64,000 nt of DNA. Origin: Physcomitrium patens (taxonomy: Eukaryota; Streptophyta; Bryopsida; Funariales; Funariaceae). Position 1 is the first letter of the stretch; each line of letters begins with the position of its first letter. The stretch is taken from contig NC_037276.1 of the NCBI RefSeq assembly GCF_000002425.4, positions 374,216 through 438,215 of the forward strand, read 5' to 3'. Position numbers and translations under genes: made by a program. Below the pieces are notes generated by a model that saw only the letters and a program-made list of their open reading frames with translations, did no database searches and was not told the origin of the DNA. This document shows, one piece after another, positions 58,090 through 64,000 of the stretch.

Positions 58090-59715
58090 AATAACTAATA
58101 TTTATTTAATTAAATGTAGAATTTAAATTATTGTTTCTAAGAAAAAGAATCTTGATAGAATGAGAAGAAGTGCATCAAGAAATTGCTACATAAAATTAAC
58201 CATGGAAAAACATAGGTTGTTGTAGATACAAACCAATATACTTTATTGATTGTCCTTAGAATTTATTTATTGTTATTGCAAATGCAAGATGGATTAAAAA
58301 TTCATTTTTTTTAGAATAAATGGAAGTTATTTTATTGTGGAAGTTAATGTAATTTGTGGAATAAACATCAAGTTTCTAGCAAATTTTTCTCTGAGAAGTT
58401 TTGCTTCAAGAACTTGATCCATTAGTTGTGTAATTATCAATTGGATTCTATTGCAAGGTCTTTAGCAAAGAATAATATTTCTTAATAGCATTATTTGAGT
58501 CTCAATCTTAAAACAAAGCCTTAATCTAGCCATTCTAGATGGATTAAGTGGATTGATGAATTTGTCTAGATAAATATTATTGGTATCAATACCATCTTTG
58601 ACAATAACTTCATTGGTATTTAAATATTTTTTTTCTTCTCTAAAAAATATGGCAATAATCTTTTCATGAATATCTTCTATATCATCATTTTATGTGGATA
58701 AAATGATTCTATTTCTTAAAAAAGCATCATTTGCTACACCGTCTTTTGCCAACCTTAGATAAATAACATCAATCATGGACATTAATTATTGATTAACAAT
58801 CATGTGATTAAGAAGTGAACTATATTATTGCACAATAAGTTTGTATCATTTTTAATCTAGCAAGTAGCAAATAGAATAATAGTCAATAATAATGCAATTA
58901 TAAAGAATTCAAATACACTACCAATTATGTACATAATGTGTATGTGCATTCTATACCTGAAGAAGCCAATTAATAAACTTAATATCTACTTGAAGTACTC
59001 TTAAATTCAATCTCATGTTTTCTTTTAATGTATGGATTTTTATTTGAGGCCAAAATATTGAATGTCAAAAAGATGCTACTATAATTTTCTTTTAAGTTCT
59101 TTTTCTAATCATTGGTAATATTTAGCAAAACTTTCCACCAAAAACTATTGTAGCTCCTTTAAATGGATGATCACTATCCAAAATGTTTCTAAAAGAATTA
59201 TCAAGTGCCTCAAGATAATAACAATGTTGTATTAAAAGTTCATTCCAAATAATAAGTAAAGTTTGACAAATAAATTCAACATGGTCAAAATTCTTAATAA
59301 TTGAATAAAAAGAATATTTGTTTTAATCTAGTAGAATCTTAAATATAAAATGGGTGGTTCTTCTTTTCTCAAGTGGCAATATGACAATTCTTGATGATAC
59401 AATACATATGATAATCTTTTGCATCAATCAAACTTTAGTTGCCAAAGTGTTGTAAATAAATATTTTACTACTTCTTGCAAGTCTATTTTAAAAAAAAAAC
59501 ATGTATCCAAGCTCTTCGATTATAGATGCTACAATATCATCATATGCCTTTTTTTGTTCAAAATTCAGTTGTGGAATATATTGCTTCAAATTTTCTTCTA
59601 ATTGTTGAATGTTCTATGTACTTTCTTCAATAATAAAATGATTTTCATTAATTATTGCATTCCAATTTTTTTTTGTAATGGTATTAGAAATAATTTTATA
59701 AGCATTATCATACTA

Positions 59716-61075
59716 TGTGTTTTCTTATTTGAAAATACATTGGGCACCTCATTGTGAAAGATGAAGTTATAGTTTATAACTATTCAAGAAATCCTAATAG
59801 ATTTTATCCATATAAGAAGAATGCAATTTGAATTTGAATTCAAAAGTGCTTAAAGCCAATACAAAGTATTCAAAAATACTCTTCTTAATAACCTCAACTA
59901 TACACAAACTCTAATTGCCTTAACACTTTCATAATTAGGTAATTTTGATTTCTCTTTGTAAGCCTTAAGTTTAGCCAATGAGCTTTAGCATGCTATAAAT
60001 TTTAATCTGACAATTTATTTAATGCAAAATTTTGCATAAAAATACTGCTATAAGTTTTTTATATGCTTAAAAAAATTCAAACCAAATTAACTTATAGATT
60101 ATAAGAAAATGTCCAAAAATTTGCACTAATGTAAGTTGGCCTCCAACTTGAAAGTTAATACAAATATTTGAGTAGCAATTTTTCTTTCTCCAACTATTAA
60201 TTTTAGCTCAAAATTGGTGTGTAGCTTGACTTTCAAGTCTTCTAATAATTTTTTATCAAATAAATGGTCAGATTATGTAAAATCATGCTTTTTTTTATTT
60301 TTTTTTTATTTTTTTTTTTATTAGTAGATCTTTGAATATCAAAGAAATCCTATTCAATTTCAAATTGCCAACTTTCAATATCTTCTTGTATCAAAAACCA
60401 ATATCTCTCAATTATACCATTAAATTAATATAAAATTTTATGTACACTTCACATATTTAATAAAACAAATATTGTCAAATTTTAAATTATAGATGTGACA
60501 TCAATTACATAAATTAATTAAGAGTGTTAGTCGTAATTGTATTGCATAAATCTAAAGTTACTAATACAAATCTTGACTTTGAACAATATTTACAAAGTCA
60601 TCTTAAATCCAATAAAAATAAACCTTATGTCCTTGGAACGAGCTTAAAGCTAGCTCTCTAATTCTAGTCATTGATTTCTAAATGCCTCTATACTTTGCCC
60701 TAAGTAGCCATTTTTGTGGCTAGAGATCTGATTTTGACCCTTTTCTACAAATGATCAATTCTCAAATATCAATCTAATCTATTTTAGGAAATTTTTAGTC
60801 CAAATTTATCCTCAACTTAATTCTAATATCAACCATATTAATTATTTTACTCTTCTATTCTATTTTTACTAATTTATGGCCTTTTTAAGGTAATAAATTT
60901 ATTAATCAATCTTTAATCTATTAGCTATTAAGACAAGAAAATAAATTGAGAATCTTTTATAAAAGCCATGTTAACAATATCTTGAATTATTATTAAACTA
61001 AGATGATTAATTATTAAATATAAATTAATTTTTGATTATATTTTTACCATATAGTTGTGTTACAATATGACAACT
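59716..61075 (+). repeat. L-related LTR copy inside the Helitron relic
   Basis: About 1,360 bp alignable over its length with the solo LTR at 28,025-29,340 (for example the CTCCAACTATTAA stretch and GGCTAGAGATCTGATTTTGA near 60,720). It separates the two halves of the Helitron coding relic. Its end positions are approximate; a target duplication is not clear. Confidence 0.7.
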
Positions 61076-61630
61076 TTCTATCCAAGACTTATAAAATCTT
61101 ATCCAACAAGAAAAGTCCAAAATCCTTAATACATTCCTTCATTGGATTTCTTATTCCATGTTCTCTTTGCAAATGGATATTGAGATCATCTAAGATACTT
61201 TTTCAAAACCTTTTCCATAGGTTTGATGGATTTAGCTAATTTTTGCTTAATAGCAAAACAACAAACAACATCGTCAATTGAGATCGAGTTTATATTCTTC
61301 ATGCCTCTTTCAAACATTGTTGCTACTCTCTATCATCTTCAATCAATTCTAAAGTTGTACATGTACTTTTAATTATTGGATGGAAAATTCCATGAATAGT
61401 CTTTAAGTACTCAAATGATTGTGGACCTTTAACATAGATTAACAGAAGTCTTAAATAATATCTTTCTTCCATTATTGGATTTGTAAAATATAATCTTTTA
61501 ATAGTACATCCATATTTTTTTAGCATCTATTTCTTTCTTGTCTTATGCAAAACAAAATATTGTGGAAACTATTGGTATATTTATTGTCTTGCGACTACTA
61601 TTGCTATACACATTTCAAATAATAAAGTTA

Positions 61631-61656
61631 ATATATATATATATATATATATATAT
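61631..61656. repeat. (AT)n microsatellite
   Basis: About 13 AT units within the Helitron relic. Confidence 0.9.
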
Positions 61657-61960
61657 TTTATCTTTCAGTACATTTTAAAATTGTAGCTATCTTTTCATTT
61701 GGATTATATAAAACTTGATCTATTCCTAAAAGATGAATGGCCAAATGAATAACATTTGGTATTTTTTTATGGATTTGCATGCCAACAAGTCTCTAAAAGC
61801 CTTTGAAGCTCCAATATATCTTGCTTCCAACTAATGTTTGATCTCATCTTGTTGATTTTCAAATTGCATTGTAATACAATCATGTCCTTTATAGATGTAT
61901 TTGTGGATATATATGTGTGAGTCATTGAATTAACTCACTTGAATATTTAGTATAAAAATA

Positions 61961-63038
61961 CACTTATTATGCTTAAAATCACAGATTTTGTAAATTAGTA
62001 GTAAAATTTTTAGGAAAAAATAGAAAATAGATTACTCTTAGCAGATATATAGCCTAAGGTAGAATTTATTAAGACAAATTTCCATGATGAATAGTTTTTT
62101 TGTAATTAACATTAAATGATGACCAATGGGAATAGACTTCATAGTCAAAAGGAAAAAAAGAAAATTCTATTTTATTAATAGTTCTTAAATATATATATAT
62201 ATATATATAAATTAAAAATAAAAAAGAATGGAAAAAAATAAAGAATAAAAGAAGAAAAAAAAAGAAAAAAATGAAGGACAAAAAAAAGGAAAAATAATTA
62301 AATAAAATAAATAAAAAAGTGATCAAGGTAGGGAGAGGTTGCGTGTAAATAGCCGTAGTCCCCTTGTTGATAGGAATCCAACCACCGAATCCCTCACCCT
62401 CTGGGTTTTTTTTGGTTTTATTTTCCTCACGTCTTCACGAGCTCCGGGAGCTCCAAAAACAAATTTCCGTTTCCTTCATGTGGTGGATGTATTGCAGTGC
62501 AATATTTTCTTGTTTTGTTTTTGCTTGATTGAAGTGCTATGATACAGCTCTGCCTTGCCCTCTTGATTCTGGTTTATCTCTGCACGTGTCATCATTAAGT
62601 GGCGTTCTGGAGTATGTTTTTGGTGCAAGTATTACGATAATCATTGCAAGGTGCGGTGATGTAAGCTGACGTGCAATATAAGCGGCGTAGAGAGGTGTGC
62701 ATTGCAACGTTCTAAGAGCTAGCAAGTCTTATATATTATTTCCATACATATTGTGTATCGGTGGCATAATGCTGAGGTTGACATTGGTGATCTTGTGACC
62801 GATGAATTAGCAACCCCAGCTAGATTTTGGGGTGTCAAGGATTCTTCCCATACAAGTATCGTGTGGAGGCTAGAGGAATATTCGAGTGGTATTGTAAGTT
62901 TACGAGCGGGATTGGATTGGAGTTCAGCGTGATTATAGGTGATAGCGCCTTGAGGTAGCGGAGATCAACAAAGACGCAATGGAAGTTGTGGTTAGCTTGT
63001 GGTGCGGCTCAGTGTAGAAGCTCACTTAGAATCATCGA
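61961..63038. other. AT-rich border then balanced DNA, no gene recognised
   Basis: To about 62,300 AT-rich with purine/A-rich runs. From 62,330 the composition becomes balanced, like the host gene island, but frames are short. It may be the flank of a gene lying to the right. Confidence 0.5.
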
Positions 63039-63269
63039 TTGTTTTTTTTCTTTAGTGTGCTGCTATTCTACACATTGTTTTTTTTTTTTTTTTTTTTTTT
63101 TTTCTTGATCAATCTACAGTTCGGAGTTGTTGCCGATGGTGATAACGTTCTGATTTCTCATGGCAATTCTTCTCGTTTATTTGTCATTGGTGGTTGTGGA
63201 ACTGAGTTGCAACTGGTTGATAGACGTTGTTGCCAATCGTTGAAAGATTTTTTGTTGCAGCAATCTTGA
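63039..63269 (+). CDS. Unrecognised short frame, possible exon
   Basis: After a 26-T run (63,078-63,103) and a CTACAG acceptor-like site at about 63,118, an open stretch of about 50 codons (FGVVADGDNVLISHGNSSRL, then FVIGGCGTELQLVDR) runs to a stop at 63,269. Composition is host-like. The residues before the acceptor are low-complexity F and are unlikely to be coding. No family recognised. Confidence 0.25.
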   Translation: MFFFFSVLLFYTLFFFFFFFFFLINLQFGVVADGDNVLISHGNSSRLFVIGGCGTELQLVDRRCCQSLKDFLLQQS

Positions 63270-64000
63270 TGCGATGGTGCTTACTCGACCATGCTAGGCA
63301 AAATAGAATACAACAATATTGCTGGAGGTTCGTTTGGGTCACGAACATATCAACACTAGTTTTTTTATTTTTTTTAAAAAAGGCAATTCACCTTGGAATT
63401 GTAGTAACATAGTCAGCATCGGGTTGAGCTACAACCTATGCCTTCTTCAATTACAAGTTACATAGGATTTGTTGGTTGTAATGGAGCACCTCTAAAAGAT
63501 AAATTCTAAACTACTAGGAAGACGTCAATTAACATGGTCATCAATGTAGTAGGCGGCAGCATAATTAGGTTGTAGGAATAGTGGTCATATTTACGAGTGC
63601 ATGCTACGCTGAATTAATAAGTTCAGGATCTTTTATTGGAACCACAACAACCTCTTGCAATACTACTCAAGTGGTGGCTGCTAGTATGCTCTCAAGCTCA
63701 TGTAAAGATCTCTTCTAATAAAAAATTGAAGGATCTTTGATATTCTATACAAGCCCTCAATTGACGTCTTCATGGTCAATACTACCATGCAAGATCATTG
63801 GATAGGAACTAAGTTGTAATATAAACTTCGGAAGCTATCGAAGGCTACATGAAGGCATAACAGAAGGTTGAAAGCCATCAACTAGGCAATTGTGGCAGAT
63901 TGGAAGTGGTTCACAAGTCGACCAGAAGCAACTTCTTCTAAGGCCTTACGACTCAGGTGAAGTCCTTCCAGTGCAATAAGAATGAATTGGAAAAGGCTGT
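63270..64000. other. No gene recognised at right edge
   Basis: Balanced composition with frequent stops in all frames and no known motif. It could be intronic, intergenic or an old repeat continuing past the window. Confidence 0.5.

Larger units (their letters stand above)
58090..61960 (-). mobile_element. Helitron relic (helicase part), minus strand, interrupted by an LTR
   Basis: Read right to left on the minus strand. First come segments typical of the region before the helicase: YKGHDCITMQFENQQDEIKH (about 61,900) and RLYFTNPIMEERYYLRLLL plus KGPQSFEYLKTIHGIFHP (61,370-61,500). After the LTR block come PIF1-like helicase motifs: LNFEQKKAYDDIVA (about 59,560), SSRIVILPLEKRRTTHFIFK (about 59,370), LLIIWNELLIQHCYYLEAL and DSDHPFKGATIVFGGKF (about 59,140-59,250), ENMRLNLR, NDDIEDIHEKIIAIFF (about 58,660), and a C-terminal FAITINKF.GQSIKYIGLYL (about 58,220). 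The frame is broken by many stops and small shifts, as expected of an old copy. No Rep HUH motif or termini were located. Confidence 0.82.

Noticed and set aside
28025-61075. The two similar LTR-like blocks at 28,025 and 59,716 as the ends of one 33-kb element
   Set aside because: The interval contains three intact host genes, and the left block has its own 4-bp duplication on both sides, so they are separate insertions.
62069-62326. 85-codon minus-strand frame rich in F and I
   Set aside because: It arises from A-rich and AT-repeat sequence; low complexity, no support.
63118-63269. Fragment of a ciliary BBS2-like beta-propeller protein
   Set aside because: Only a short VIGG/GDNV resemblance; order and spacing do not match.
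1-64000. tRNA, rRNA, CRISPR or bacterial operon features
   Set aside because: No cloverleaf-like A/B-box pairs, rRNA segments or spaced-repeat arrays were seen; spliced genes and LTR elements mark the DNA as eukaryotic nuclear.

Overview
This looks like about 64 kb of nuclear DNA from a land plant, most likely a bryophyte (moss-like). The grounds are: a plastid-type NEET protein gene with a plant-style transit peptide; compact spliced host genes with GT/AG introns of roughly 100-300 bp; plant-type telomere-like CCCTAAA motifs; chromodomain-bearing Ty3/gypsy elements; and a Helitron relic. The species is inferred, not proved.

Region 1 (1-31,312) is a deep nest of LTR retrotransposons, read from target-site duplications (TSDs) and matching LTR ends. 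The host is an old AT-rich chromodomain-type Ty3/gypsy relic (here 'A'). Into its RNase H region went element B1 (4,119-26,839, TSD GCTTT). Into B1's 5' LTR went chromodomain element C (4,163-19,022, TSD TGTAT). Into C's 5' LTR went element D (4,579-13,273, TSD CCGT). Two solo LTRs also landed here, one in B1 (22,718-24,400, TSD GCGG) and one in A (28,025-29,340, TSD TACA). A second, minus-strand copy of B (B2) runs off the left edge. LTR identity by eye rises with depth (B about 92%, C about 96%, D about 98%), which agrees with the insertion order. C is the most interesting element: its LTR holds seven heat-shock-element blocks, and the 11 nt at its predicted transcript start are exactly complementary to an 11-nt site just inside the LTR, the mark of Tf1/sushi-type self-priming.

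Region 2 (31,313-51,400) is the host gene island. It holds three spliced plus-strand genes whose exon joins keep frame throughout: an unrecognised acidic/coiled-coil protein of about 467 aa (37,225-39,676, eight coding exons including a 20-nt microexon), a compact HECT-type E3 ubiquitin ligase of about 500-520 aa (43,400-48,601), and a CDGSH iron-sulfur NEET protein of 113 aa (50,090-50,810). A GC-richer island with short decayed-looking frames lies at 33,150-33,860.

Region 3 (51,400-62,300) is again AT-rich repeat DNA. It has a second relic of the A family (about 51,950-57,886) interrupted by a head-to-head inverted pair of LTR copies, then a minus-strand Helitron replication/helicase relic (about 58,090-61,960) that is itself interrupted by an LTR copy.

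Region 4 (62,300-64,000) returns to more balanced base composition, with one unrecognised short reading frame and no gene I can name.
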